Source: Pictodentalium vernedei | Lineage: Eukaryota > Mollusca > Scaphopoda > Dentaliida > Dentaliidae | Length of the DNA: 64,000 nt | NCBI GenBank assembly: GCA_031216915.1 | Contig: CM062297.1 | Location: 365,813,704-365,877,703, forward strand | Reading direction: 5' to 3' | Shown here: piece after piece, positions 11,692 through 23,502 of the stretch | How positions within the stretch are numbered: the stretch's first letter is position 1 | Layout of the letters: each line of letters starts with the position of its first letter | Program-made: the position numbers and the translations under genes | The notes under the pieces: generated by a model | The model's input: the letters and a program-made list of their open reading frames with translations, nothing else | What the model was told of the DNA's origin: nothing | Database searches by the model: none

Positions 11692-12674
11692 TACCTGCTT
11701 CAGTGGTAAGAGATTTTCTATCCTGGGCAAGAATATCTGCTAACAGCATGCAACAAGTTAAAAGCTCAAAAAATGAAACCCTTTATTAGGTCCCATGTAC
11801 ATGCCACTTGCAGTGTAGTCAATAAAGTATACGTTAAAATCTATATTTATGATGGCATTATCAGTATCCTGCCAATAACACTTCCCTAATTGTTAGAATT
11901 TTCTTTAAAAATCAATTTATTCCAAAATAGAATTGGAAACTGTCAGGCAGGAAATACATACAGGTACATACATACAATACATTTTCTGTCATATGAGGTA
12001 TGCATTGTCTGAATCTTTATTGTAATCTCCATGGTAACAAAATAACTTGATATAATTTCAATAATTACATTTCTCTTTTGACAGGTGAAGTGTAAAGAAA
12101 ATACACAACTCACTTCACCCTTTATGGAAACATTATTTTTAACTGGGTGGTGCCATTTGTGTAAACTCGTGTTCCAATTACAATATGGCCATGTCAATAC
12201 CTGAAATCAATCCATGCAGCACCCTTTAGTAGTTGGAATCATATTAAGAAAACTTATTGTTATCCTGCATTTAATATTGTCAGGGATTATTTGGGTGTCT
12301 GTAGTAGCCTTCTCCAATGGCTTTTTGGCAGGATTTTTCCCAATTCAAACCAAACATCTCCATCCCCATTCAAATGAAAATATATTTCACAGTCTTCATT
12401 CTAAGAACCTTATCACTTGTTTCCAGACAAGTCTTGTCTACCTATATAGCCAGCCAAGACTTGTCTAGACACAACTGAAAAGCCAAAGAACGTAGACTGT
12501 CAAAAAGTTGCAAAAATGCATAAATACAATACGACTGCCGTAGACTGGTCACTTTCCACGAGTAGGCAATATTTCCATGGATGATATAATATTAGATTCC
12601 AAACACTAATTATACATGCAGGAATAATCATCAAAAATTTAATAAATCACCGGGTGTCTCCAGTCCTTTAAGAG

Positions 12675-13020
12675 CCAATTTATTTATTGGAGTTTAACAA
12701 CACTTTCGACAGTCAGGATCATCTCGTGTCAGACAGATTTATGGGCGGAGGAAGCCGGATTACCTGGAGAGAACTGGACAGAGCAATTGTCAGACTCCCC
12801 AACATACTAACTCCACACAAGCAGAGTTAGCATTGGTTGAAGACAGGTGCACCACTGATGACGTGCAGTACACCTTAGTACAGAACATCACCGTGCCCCC
12901 ACATGGGCAATTGGGATTAAGTGCCTTGACCAAGGACACAACACAATTACCCTGGCAGGGATTGAACTGTGGACCTCTCGGTTTGAAGTTCAAAACCATA
13001 ACCACTCAGCCACCCTGCTC
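12675..13020 (-). mobile_element. tRNA-derived SINE, full length
   Basis: On the minus strand a tRNA-like head (GTGGCTGAGTGGTTATGG, then a B box AGTTCAATCCC) leads into the common body (GTGTCCTTGGTCAAGGCACT) and an AATAAATAAA tail. It is flanked by the target duplication CCTTTAAGAG (12665-12674) / CCTTTAGGAG (13021-13030). Confidence 0.88.
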
Positions 13021-13034
13021 CCTTTAGGAGTTAA

Positions 13035-13277
13035 CCCTTTACCCAAATGTAACAGCCAAAACCGGCCAGCGCTATTCTAAAAAATCGCCAATTAATTTTC
13101 ATTATTTTTTCATTTTTTGTCTCAAAAACATAGGTTATGACCCCTCCTTGGAACGAGCTCGTCAAGCTCGTTCCAATGAGGGGTCATAACCTATGTTTTT
13201 GAGACAAAAAATGAAAAAAGTAGTTATTCAAGATATTTTTTTGCAAGTGTCACCTGCTTTTCATGTTAGGTAAAGGG
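13035..13277. mobile_element. TTAA-flanked palindromic MITE (piggyBac-type ends)
   Basis: TTAA at 13031-13034 and 13278-13281. Ends CCCTTTACCC / TAGGTAAAGGG. The core is a long hairpin: AACATAGGTTATGACCCC and its complement around GAACGAGCTCGTCAAGCTCG. No reading frame. Confidence 0.88.
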
Positions 13278-13819
13278 TTAATAGTATGAGGACAACTTCT
13301 AAATTTACAGAGACTGGATTGATCATGATTTCATGTGACTGTTGTAAATTTATATAAACTAGATGTAGTGTTCTTTTGTATTAATGCTTTTGGTTCAGTT
13401 TGAAGGCAATTCTTTGGGTGTTTCTCCTCCTCCAAACAAGTTCCCAATAAGAGCCTTTATGAGATGAATTTTCTCAATTGCATAGGTCTCGGACCCTTTC
13501 CCAAAGAGGGCAGAAGAATCCCTGAATATGCTTTATACATTTTTCAACTGCAGTAGTTCCTTTAAAAACACGAGAAAAAGCTGGGTGGGTTTTTTCTGCT
13601 TCCCAAAAGATATTGATACATGTTGATTAGTTTATCACTTTATCCAATATAAAAATTAGTTACTTTAATTATTATTTTTTCAAATTTCAAAAAAGTGCAG
13701 ATGGGCAGCTGCCCCCATAGTGTAAAAGTCATTTCAATTTGATGGGAAAACATGTACCATGGATTTGTCTTTGATACCATTCATTAGGAGCGATACTGCT
13801 AAAGTTTGATCTTTCACTC

Positions 13820-14038
13820 ATGGGAACCCCGGGAAGTGAACCAGTATTGTGGTAAACAAGCTAAGTTTTACTGGTAAAATAGGACCCAGTCACAAATGCT
13901 CTAGGTGAAAGTCCCCTAAAATGGGCAACATGGGTATAAACGATTGACTGAACTTGCCTTTATCTCCATGTTGTGGTCATGATTAGCCATTTTGCAGAAG
14001 TATGTGACCTTAAACACCAATAAAATAAATAAATAAAG
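13820..14038 (+). mobile_element. SINE-like element with AATAAA tail
   Basis: Starts near CATGGGAACCCCGGGAAGTG and ends CTTAAACACCAATAAAATAA with an AATA tail. Related copies or parts are at about 8200-8350, 15500-15573 and 35360-35690. I see no clear tRNA head, so it may be a 5'-truncated retroelement. Confidence 0.6.
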
Positions 14039-14591
14039 GTTGATCTTTATCCGACCATGACAAACCACTTTAATATACAATCAAAAAGAAGTCCTTTAGT
14101 TAAGTCTTGGCCGTCTCTACTATAGGTATTGCTGCAGTAAGTATTTGAATTAGAGTTGCCCGCCATTGGAAATGATGCAATCTCTAAAAATAAGCAGCCT
14201 TGGGAAATATATTGTTTCCATAAACATTTGAAACATTCTAATGACATCTTGCATTATTGTTGAATATTCCAGATGAATAAAGAGGGTGATTTGATGACTT
14301 TTGGACCAAAAAAATACAATTGATTTTTGGTGTGGTTTTCTTGTGAATATTTGAATGCCAAAATTAAAGTGATGTGGTCAAAATCTTTTTCGCTTGAACG
14401 TTATAATGGTCACCTATGGGAAAATATTTACTGCTGTGATACCACCAGGCTAGATAAAGGGAGTGCAAAGGGAGTTAACTCACATGGTGTTGTGTAGTAG
14501 AAAATCTGGAAAATTACTGGTTACATAACTGCCTTAGTGCAGGAAGCCCATATTTGGGATTTATTTTGAAGTGGAAGAACCCCCTACTTAA

Positions 14592-14823
14592 CCCTTTATA
14601 CCCAACGTAACGGCCAAAACCGGCCATCTCTATTCACAAAAAATCCCATTCGGTTTTCATTATTTTTTCTTTTTTTTTTTGTCTCAAATACAGCATATGA
14701 CCCCTCAATGAGCTCGTTCCAATGAGGAGTCATATGCTTGTTTTTGATGCAAAAAATGAAAATATTTAGTTATTCAATAATTATATTTGCAAGTGTCGTC
14801 TTCTTTTTGTGTAAAGTAAAGGG
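14592..14823. mobile_element. TTAA-flanked palindromic MITE
   Basis: TTAA at 14588-14591 and 14824-14827; ends CCCTTTATACCC and AAAGTAAAGGG. Same palindromic core as 13035-13277, with part of the central stem missing. Confidence 0.85.
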
Positions 14824-14979
14824 TTAAGGCTTTATATTCTGCAGATGTGCATCTATCTTTGTTGAAGTGAAGTTATTTCATCTGGGTGGATTTGCCATGC
14901 TACAAGTTATGGAAGTGTGCCCAAAGGCACACTCTCATAAATTGTAACAAAGCAAGAGATATGTAAACAGATTCTGACA

Positions 14980-15573
14980 GGAGCATGGCGGCTCAGTGGT
15001 AGTATGTTGGACTTCTATGCTAGAGGTCCCGAGTTCGATCCCTGTCCGGGACGACCCACATTGTGTCCTTGGGCAAGGCATTTGATCCCGGTTGCCTACA
15101 AGGGGGCACGGTGACACTGTGTACTAAGGTGTGTACTAAGGTGTACTGCACGTTGATGGTGCACATGTCTTCAACCGGTGTAACCCTGCTTGATCGGAGC
15201 TTGAACAGAGTTAGTTTAAACAATATTTATTCAATAATTGATAAATGCATGCATTTCACAACAATAGTTGAGTAACAAAAAAAAAAAATATGAACAACAA
15301 AAAATACAGTATTATAATGAAACAACTAAGACAGGGAAATTTGTTACTGTTTAAAGGAGGGATTTGACAGAAAGCTTAAAGCTTATATGTAAGTCGTCTG
15401 CTGAACAGAGTTAGAATGTTGAGGAGCTGACAGTTGCTCGTCGCTACTTGTTGGTTCTCTCTGGGTACTCCGGCTTCCTCCACACATAAAACTGTCGCGG
15501 CCGCGATTAGCCATTGTGCATAAGTATGTGACCTTAAACACCAATAAATAAATCAGTAGATAATTAAATAACC
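14980..15573 (+). mobile_element. tRNA-derived SINE carrying a later insertion
   Basis: The head has A-box-like GGCGGCTCAGTGGTAG and B-box GAGTTCGATCCC, then the common body (GTGTCCTTGGGCAAGGCATT) and an AATAAATAAA tail. Target duplication GATTCTGACA at 14970-14979 and 15574-15583. The body is split by a 187-base insert at 15215-15401. Confidence 0.87.
15215..15401 (-). mobile_element. Retro-inserted 3'-end fragment inside a SINE
   Basis: Bounded by a 13-base duplication TGAACAGAGTTAG (15202-15214 and 15402-15414). Read on the minus strand it ends GAATAAATATTGTTTAAA, that is an AATAAA signal followed by a very short A tract. This looks like the 3' end of an mRNA or LINE transcript inserted by target-primed reverse transcription. 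No coding sequence is seen. Confidence 0.6.
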
Positions 15574-16139
15574 GATTCTGACAACCAAAAATAATTCAGC
15601 ACTCTACCGGTTGAGGCTAACAGATCAAGACTCTGTATGTTTCCATTAGATTTACCAGTATTGTGTGAATGAGGATTTTAGAATCTCATAGCTTACCAAG
15701 AATTTCTCTGCGGACATTTCCCGCTCTTCTTATTTTTATTCTAATGGTTTCTAAGGGGAGACGGTGATCACTCACCTCAAAATAGCAGAGATAAATGTAG
15801 ATGGTCAGACATATCCCCAGCAAACATTGCCCCAGGCTTCATTTCAGAAAAGCAAGACAGTTTTCAAGAATTTTTTTCTGTTATATTTTAATTTGTTTTG
15901 GGTTACATTTTTTGCGCTTTTGCTTATTTTGTTTTTATAACAATTCCAAATGTATAGGCCCATGTTGGGTGTTAGTGGACACTTTGCTTTTCAGCCAATG
16001 TTTAAAACATTCCAAGAAATGAAACCAGGACCTTGATTTTTCAACACAGAAAAAAATTAAATATGCAAATCATGTCAAGTTCTTGGAATGATACAAGGAC
16101 CTTGTTTTATCAACATAGAAATTGTTTCTCTTCACTGCA

Positions 16140-16360
16140 ACTCTGATAATTGTTTTTTTGGAACATGAATTAATCATGAATATTTGGATTATTCACGAAT
16201 GTTCTAGGACTATTCATGAATATTCTAGAATATTATTCATGAATATTCCAGAAATTTTTCAGAATGTTAAATTGCACTTAAAATATCCTGGAATATTAAT
16301 GAACAAGAATATTCTAGGATATCCTTTAATAGAATATTCATGAACATGGCTTGACGAGAA
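16140..16360. repeat. AT-rich palindrome cluster (TTCATGAATATTCTAGAATA type)
   Basis: Dense alternation of GAA and TTC at five-base spacing in overlapping palindromes such as GAATATTCTAGAATATT. Related clusters are at 16855-17075 and 19557-19610. Confidence 0.7.
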
Positions 16361-16470
16361 TCCAAGAATCGATTCATGCATAGATTCATGCAACAAAACC
16401 AGTGGGGATCCATGTAAATCCTCGCTGCTCCTCTGCTAGGATTCGCGTGAAAAGAATTGAGTCAATTTAA

Positions 16471-16707
16471 CCCTTTACCTAACATAGCGGCAGCAAATTT
16501 ACCAGCACAAGGCCAACATGACCTGAAATATCCTGACACTTTGTAAATAAAATTGTGCAAATATGGCTGTCATTGGAACTGACTCAATAAGCTGGTTCCA
16601 GTGACATCCATATTATAAGGTTTTATTGGTAAATATTGTTTATTTTTTAAAAAATTAATGAATTCAGTCTAGGTTTTAAAAATTAAAAAACTGTGTTGGG
16701 TAAAGGG
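16471..16707. mobile_element. TTAA-flanked foldback MITE, diverged
   Basis: TTAA at 16467-16470 and 16708-16711; ends CCCTTTACCTAAC and GTTGGGTAAAGGG. The interior differs from the main subfamily, but a central ATTGGAACTGACTCAATA / GGTTCCAGTGAC stem remains. Confidence 0.8.
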
Positions 16708-16854
16708 TTAACGTGTTATGAGTATCAGTATACTGAACAGGAGTACAACCATGGTGGCTTGATGGGATCCTTGGACACTCATAGCAGGAATGGATTCTTT
16801 TAACCATTTTCTACAGAATCCAAATAGATTCTCCCAAATTTAGATGAAATATTA

Positions 16855-17075
16855 GCCTTGATGAATATTCTAGAATATTTTCCAAAATGCTCGCTGGTTC
16901 TAGAGAAATGTGGAATGTAGTCAGGTATATATGTGAATGTTAATATTCAAGAATATTCCAAAATAGTCTTCAAAATTGTAACAGGATTAATTGTATAGCA
17001 GGGAATAATTATGAATATTCATGAATATTCATCTTATTGTTACATAGAATAATCAGGAATGTTCATGAATATTCT
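16855..17075. repeat. AT-rich palindrome cluster, second block
   Basis: Repeated ATTCTAGAATATT and TATGAATATTCATGAATATT motifs, same type as 16140-16360. The two blocks lie either side of the MITE at 16471-16707 and may once have been one locus. Confidence 0.65.
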
Positions 17076-17371
17076 TCATCTCATTCCCCCCACCCAATTT
17101 TCATGTGCCCATAATTCAGAAATGGTGAAAGATGCTACAAAAATCCAGCACAATCCATGCACAGAGTACTTGAGCCCTATTTACATACCAAATTTCATCA
17201 AATAGCAAATGTCTTCACCTTTTGCCCTTTTTGAGGAATGATGGAATAAATATTTGATTAAAATAAAACTGCACCACATATAGTCTATCTTATTTGATGT
17301 AAAAGGTAATAAATAGAACATTGTGGAGTTTCAGGATCTAAAATTGAATAGTAACTGGTGAATTGCTTTAA

Positions 17372-17591
17372 CCCTTTACCCAACGTAATAGTCAAAACTG
17401 ACCAGCGCTATTCTCAAAAATCGCCAATTAATTTTCATTATATTTTCATTTTTTGGCTCAAAAACATAGGTTATGACCCCTCATTGGAATGAGTGGTCAT
17501 AACCTATGTTTTTGAGACAAAAAGTGAAAAAAATTAGCTATTCAAGAATTATGTTTGCAAGTGTCATCTGCTTTTCATATTAGGTAAAGGG
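17372..17591. mobile_element. TTAA-flanked palindromic MITE
   Basis: TTAA at 17368-17371 and 17592-17595; ends CCCTTTACCCAACG and TTAGGTAAAGGG. Close to the copy at 13035, with a shortened central loop. Confidence 0.87.
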
Positions 17592-17814
17592 TTAAGAAAA
17601 CATGAAGTATTTGTGACAGTAAAATGGTTTAGCAGATAGAACCAACTGTTTTAATAGAGGCACCTCGCCACCTGAGTTTCTAACAGGATATAATATTTCA
17701 GAGTTGAAGGTTATGTGATTTAGAGTGCATCACCTGAACAAAAACTCTCTTTCCATACTTTACCGCAAACTACCAAGGGCAGTAATTGAAAAAAACCAAG
17801 AAGAGATTTCAAGA

Positions 17815-18730
17815 GCATTTCATACTTTTCAAAGAAATCTGACCATTTTTGTAAAATTTTAACTTTTAATATTGCCATCAGGGATTAAAGTTTTTGGCAG
17901 ATGCATTGCACTGTTATTGCAAGGGATAGTGTTGTGCATCAGCATACAAAATTTTAAATTTCTACAGTAAGCAGATATCTCAATACAGAAAAAAGTGGTT
18001 GAGAAATCGGGCCATTTACAAAATTTGTGCTCAGAGGGTTACTACATGTAAATCCATACATGCAAATTTGGTTATTTATAAGCTGTACCTTTCATTTCGA
18101 TTTCAGAGAAATCAGACCATTTTTGTAAAATTTTCAATTTTGCCTTCGCCTTGAAGTGTTAAAATTGTTGGCAGATGTAATTCACTATTCTTGTAGATGG
18201 TAGAGGGTCTAGTTATGTTCCAACATGTCAAATATCAAGTTTCCACAACAAGCACATATCTCAGAATACTTTGGGGGAAAACAGTTCAAGTGCTAGAAGG
18301 GTTGAGTAAAAGAGGCACTTCAAAAATTGGTTCATCAAGTGGCAACAACATACATCCATACAAATTCAGTTATTTGTGTGCTGTACCTTACATGTACATT
18401 TTAACTTCAAACAAATCTGACAAGTTTTGTAAAATTTTCAATTTTGGATGCTTGCCTTCAAGGGTTAAAGCTGTTGGCAGATGATTGTCATTGTTATTGC
18501 AGATGATAGAGGGTGTACTTTTGCTTTAACATACAAAATTATAAGTTTCTACGACAAAAAAAAAGAAGTCTCATTATATGTAAAACCATTTTTTTTAGAA
18601 AACAGGGCTAAGGCTTGGGTGTACTTTTGTTTTAACATACAAAATTTTAAGTTTTTACGACAAACAGATGTCTCATAAAATATAAAACCATTTTTTTTTA
18701 GAAAACAGGGATTAGGCAAGAAGGGTTGAG
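17815..18730. repeat. Diverged tandem array, ~270-305 base units
   Basis: AAATCTGACCATTTTTGTAA-type blocks recur near 17830, 18110 and 18410, each followed by 'ttgcagatg', 'acaaaattttaa' and 'cagatatctca' boxes. The last part (18480-18730) has degraded partial units. No terminal hairpin was found. Confidence 0.65.
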
Positions 18731-18856
18731 GAAAAGTGGCACTTTGATAATTGGCACACTTTACGAAAGTCCTCACATGTGATGCTAAAAGATTGAACAG
18801 ATATTTCAGGAAGTGGGGAAAAAAATGGTTAAAAATGGAAGATGACATTTTCTATA

Positions 18857-19062
18857 AGCCTCAAATGTCAATAATGTATACAGTTCTCAAAATCTGGAAT
18901 ATATTGTTAAAAATACTAGTTTTTTTCAGAAAATTTCAAATGAATATGTTTATTTTTTAAGCCCCAAATGTCAATAATGTACACAGTTCTCAAAATCTGG
19001 AATATATTGTTAAAAATACTAGTTCTTTTTCAGAAAATTTCAAATGAAAATGTTTATTGTTA
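18857..19062. repeat. Two tandem ~103-base units
   Basis: The block beginning AAATGTCAATAATGTA occurs at 18863 and 18966 with few differences over the full unit, so this is a recent direct duplication. Confidence 0.8.
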
Positions 19063-19224
19063 TCCATGATGTAAATAATTTTTTGTTGCAGCAATTGATC
19101 TATCCAAGACAGAGTAAAATTACATGATGTTTGAAAATCCTTCAATCCAAAGTTTTCAAAATAGCTGCCACTTCCTCCCACGTCAAAGGTCACCGCTCCA
19201 AAGTTGATTAAGTAGGTCATACAG

Positions 19225-19464
19225 TACAGTCACCATGGACTGCATGTAATCCACGCATGGGCAGTGATGTCCACGCAAGCATTTACCAGATAATAAAAAT
19301 CCTCACCAGCAAAATTTTAATTAATAAAGCACCGAGTTGTACCCGGTGCTTCATTAATTAAATTTTTTATGATTATTCCTATAATTAGTGTTTGCAATCT
19401 TATTCGTCCATGGAAATACTGCCTGCTCCATGGAAAGTGACCAGTCCACATCGGCCGTACTGTA
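19225..19464. mobile_element. Foldback MITE with TACAGT ends
   Basis: Begins TACAGTCACCATGG and ends GGCCGTACTGTA. A central stem is AAGCACCGAGTTGTACCCGG / TGCTTCATTAATTAAAT. A related copy is at 23503-23746, and a partial one at about 12536-12650. Confidence 0.7.
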
Positions 19465-21714
19465 AGAGAACAATAGCTTTTTCTAGTTTATTCAAAGTTA
19501 TTCTTATTCATAAACTGGGATATTTCATACCAAGGATATTTGTATTTAAGCTGCCTAGAACATTCATGAATATTCTAGAATATTCCACTTTATTCATGTT
19601 TTCTGGAATTTCATGAAAGAGTGGAAAACTTGAAAAATGTTGTTACTATCTTGTATGGTCTGTCCCTCTGTGAGGAAATGTCTGGGGTAATGTCTGCCCA
19701 CACTGGGGAAATGTCTGCCCACACTGGATAAATATCCACTGTGGAAATGTCAGTCTGGTGTAATGTCTGCTAGAGAGATTCCACTGGGGGAAGTGTCTGG
19801 TATTCTGAATGTACTCATTCATGCTTTTTTTTAGAAATCAATTTATCTGGGTGAAACTTTACTGGGTAGGTGTTTCTTCCGCCAACATCTCTATGTGAAC
19901 TATTTATCACACTCATCCCATTTTGCTTAGTTGAGTGAACCACCCCTGATGGTACAGTAATACCAAGTGAAAGTGTCACTTCAACATATACAGTTGAAGA
20001 GTATTGGTGCTGCTGCAGCAGGGCTCCCCTAAGGCCACTTCTGATGTTCCTGTGTATGGTATTGCATATACTGTCATACAGGCATCAGATTGTATTTCCA
20101 TCAGCATTCAAGTACTAGAAATGAGTGCAATACAAAAGTATTTAGTTTTCATCTGAATGGACCTATTCCCAACCATTTTGTTCTTCAATTATGAACATTG
20201 AACATCCTGGGTTAAAAAATGGGCTGAACAAATTCTATAACTATAAGGCTGCACAAAATAAATTAATTGATTCTTTTTTTTTAAAGTCAGTGAGGGAGGA
20301 AAGGTTTTATTTTTTATTTGTTTCTTGCATATGGTGAGCATGGATTGAGAAACCTTCCACTGTTAGGCAATAAAACGTTCAGTGAGGAGGGGGTTCTTTT
20401 CCACTGAGCGATTGCCTGGGATTCTTTTCCACTGAGCGATTGCCTGAGAATCAAAATATTTTTTTAGCCTAATGTTAATGCACCTGTTTAAGTTGATGTT
20501 TTTCTGTAAATTCAAAAGTATTGAGCCAGTTTGACTTTATTGTTGAGGTCTGGCAGTTCTATTCAGTATGAATAATGAGCATTTGTTGTGAATATCTGCT
20601 TGAATTTTATACTGAAGATGATTTTTGTTCCCAAATCTCCACTTCTTGGTGAACTTGTAATAACATGTATGTTTGTGGAATAAATTGAAATAGTGGTATG
20701 CCCTGTTGATTGTAAATCTGTCCATATTAACACAATCAGTCAGTGTATATGTACATGTATTGTTTGCTCTACACCTGTGCTTTTAGTCGACTTTTGAAAC
20801 AGTACAGGTATATTAGATAACCTCCACCTGGGCATTGACACTACAGTCATCAGTGTAGCCTACTGAAACTTCTCGGTGTTGTAAGTATCTGGGTTTTTTT
20901 ATGTTGAATTTTATACATGACTATCATAAAACCTTAGCGTGTTTGTCTGCCTTAACTGGTAGAGTGCTAAATTACTTTTCAGTGGTCATTTGTAACATGA
21001 GTATTAAAACCAGCAAAATGAGCCTCAGTTTAGCAAGATATTGCTCATAAATAATTGTTTTGTTGCTATTTATTGGAGAGTGCCAGTTGGCACTCTCCAA
21101 TAAATTGTAACATAACAATTTTATATTAATATCTACAGCTGAGCCAACAACAAATGCATGCATTTTAAAGCCACTATAAAGGTTTTCAGCACTTTTCAGT
21201 AGAGTCATGATAGTGGTTTCTAGCACTCAATCGGTTAACAAATGGCATTATGCAGGTCTGGCGTTTTCAGGAGAGCCATTTATTCACTCGCCTACTGCTC
21301 GCCTTAAAAAGATTAAGGAGGGCGAAAACTAGTCTTCCTGGCCTTAGAAAATAATGATTTTCTCTGCTTTGTTAGTGGTCTCCGTAAGACAGCCACACTC
21401 CCTCTCCCACACCTCTGGGCCTTGCTGAGGCCCAGAGGTGTGGGTGGGGCAGTGTAAGTAAGCCATCTCACAGAGACTACCTTGTTAGAATTCATTAATA
21501 GTAAAACTTCATTTTGCCACTTTTAGCTTTTGTAAGTTTCAGGAGGAGAGCTACTTTCTCCCCCAGGCTATGCAAGGGGAGCCATTTTTAGCCCTCCTAC
21601 ATTTTTAAGAATGTCAGGCCTGATTATGGGAATGATCTACTGCATGTGATTTATTGATTTTGACATCCAAGTGCAAACTGAAAGGATAAACGTCATGTCA
21701 CATATTTTTATTAA
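19465..21714. other. Mostly non-repetitive stretch, no gene seen
   Basis: No convincing exon on either strand. It contains degenerate 'gaaatgtctgcccacactgg' repeats (19660-19810), a 30-base direct duplication TTCTTTTCCACTGAGCGATT (20394 and 20424) and a hairpin with ACACCTCTGGGCC arms (about 21400-21440). Confidence 0.55.
19557..19586. promoter_or_regulatory. Heat-shock-element-like site, six alternating GAA/TTC units
   Basis: GAA at 19558, TTC at 19563, GAA at 19568, TTC at 19573, GAA at 19578 and TTC at 19583 are all at exact five-base steps, which is the HSF1 binding pattern. There is no gene start nearby, and similar palindromes occur as repeats at 16.1-17.1 kb, so function is uncertain. 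Confidence 0.4.
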
Positions 21715-21876
21715 ATAAGACAGAACACAACAAGGGTGGAGTACTGTGGAGTGGAATCTACGATCCAAGGTGGATTTTTTTCTGTATTTCACGAGCGCCG
21801 AAGGTGCACGTGAAACACAGAAAAAACTCCTCCAAGGGGCATTGATTCCAATCCTATGTACTCCACTGTCATGTTC
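21715..21876. mobile_element. Long imperfect hairpin, MITE-like
   Basis: The arms run from ACAGAACAC...GGAGTACTGTGGAGTGGAAT to ATTCCAATCCTATGTACTCC...TGTTCT, with an inner stem TTTTTTTCTGTATTTCACG / CGTGAAACACAGAAAAAA. Non-coding foldback element. Confidence 0.6.
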
Positions 21877-21917
21877 TATATTCATACCACAATTAATCTT
21901 GAATTAAGTGAATGAAG

Positions 21918-22257
21918 GCATGGTGGCTCAGTGGTTACAGCATTGAACTTCAAACTGAAAGGTCCACATTTCGATCCCCACCAGGGTTAACTGTGTTGTG
22001 TCCTTGGGCAAGGCACTTTATCCCGATTGCCCACATGGGGGCATGGTGGCAATGTGTACTAAGGCGTACTGCATGTCGATGTGCAATTTGTCTTCAGCCA
22101 ATGCTAACCCTGCTTGTATGGAGTTAATATGTTGGGGAGTCTAGCAGTTTCTCGCCATTGCTAGGTGGTTCTGTCTTCAAGTAATCTGGCTTCCTCCACC
22201 CTTAAACCTGTCCGACCTGAGATGGCCCTGGCTGTTGAAAGTGTCGATAAATCTCAA

Positions 22258-22312
<55 letters not shown>

Positions 22313-22317
22313 AATTG
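21918..22317 (+). mobile_element. tRNA-derived SINE, full length, long AATA tail
   Basis: tRNA-like head (GGTGGCTCAGTGGTTACAG; B box ATTTCGATCCC), body with GTGTCCTTGGGCAAGGCACT, and a tail of about fourteen AATA units (22257-22313). Target duplication AAGTGAATGAAG at 21906-21917 and 22318-22329. Confidence 0.92.
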
Positions 22318-22419
22318 AAGTGAATGAAGTAGATATTTTTAAAGAATAATATCGCCTTTGACAGTCAGGTTACATTCCTGATTGACACCGTTTTGTGTTG
22401 AAGCATTTATCATTCACGA

Positions 22420-22800
22420 GGGGGCGCGGTAACTGGTTCTCATCAGATCACCGAAGTTAAGCAACATCAAGCCTGGTTAGTCCTTGAATGGGTGAGCGTC
22501 TGAGCGATCGATTCAGACTCCCGCATTGTGTCCGTGGGCAAGGCACTTCACCCCAATTGTCCACATGAGGGCACGATGACACCGTGTACTAAGGCGTACT
22601 GCACATCAATGGTACACATGTCTTCAACCAGTCTAACCCTACATGTGCTGCAGTGCAGAGTTACGATGTTGGGGAGCTGGCAGCTGCTCGTCGTTGCTCA
22701 GTGGTTCTCTCCTGGTACTCCATCTTTCTCCACCCGTAAAACTGTCATCGACACGATATGACCTAGGGTGTTAATGCGTTGTTAAACCCTAATAAATAAA
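22420..22800 (+). mobile_element. 5S rRNA-derived SINE sharing the tRNA-SINE body
   Basis: The first ~85 bases resemble the 3' half of 5S rRNA: GATCACCGAAGTTAAGCAAC then CCTGGTTAGTCCTTGAATGG, matching the internal promoter region. The rest (from about 22526, GTGTCCGTGGGCAAGGCACT) is the same body and AATAAA tail as the neighbouring tRNA-derived SINEs. Likely target duplication ATTCACGA on both sides. Confidence 0.85.
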
Positions 22801-23014
22801 TTATTCACGACATGATGTTGCTCCAATGTACAACATCTTACATGTCATTCTTGCACGTAATCCACACTCAACGCCAGCAATCGTGGTGTAATTCAGTGGA
22901 GCCCATTTAATTGTTTATCTCTTAATTGAATAACCCTGCTAATTGTATATAACTTACAAACACCAAACCATTTATCACACCTTAAATACAAATTTCACCT
23001 GTTTAATGCATATG

Positions 23015-23303
23015 GGTATGGGCACAATGACTCAGTAGGTAGAGGATAGTGCAGGCTGCAAGCCGAGAGGTCCTCATTTCAAATCCCAACTGCGGCAACC
23101 GCGTTGTGTCCTTGGGCATGTTGATGGTGCACTTGTCTTCAACCAATGCTAACCCTGCTTATGTGGAGTAAGCATGTTGGGGAGCCTGACAGTTGCTCAC
23201 CATTGCTCAGTGGTCCTCTCCAGGTATTCTGACTTCCCTTGGCTGTACAACTGTTGGACACGGGGTGACCCTGGCTGTCGAAAGTGATGTTAAATCCCAA
23301 TGG
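23015..23303 (+). mobile_element. tRNA-derived SINE, second head type, internally deleted
   Basis: The head ACTCAGTAGGTAGAG...CTGCAAGCCGAGAGGTCC matches the partial copy at 40054-40170. The body lacks about 70 bases after GTGTCCTTGGGCA and ends AAATCCCAAT without a clear tail. Confidence 0.78.
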
Positions 23304-23502
23304 ATTGCATATGGGTTATAGAGTAACTCCATTTAATTAACTAAAAAATCATGAAATATATCGAGAAATTATCCTCACAGTCCCCAAATTCCACTTATTT
23401 ATGGACCTATCTGGCATCGTTACATCCAGTATAGGCTGTTAATTTATTATATCTTATTTGACAGAGCTCCATGAACTCTATCAAACAAGATATAATAGAA
23501 TA

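Noticed and set aside
22440..22510. Functional 5S rRNA gene
   Set aside because: Only the 3' half is present, it is diverged, and it is followed by a SINE body and tail.
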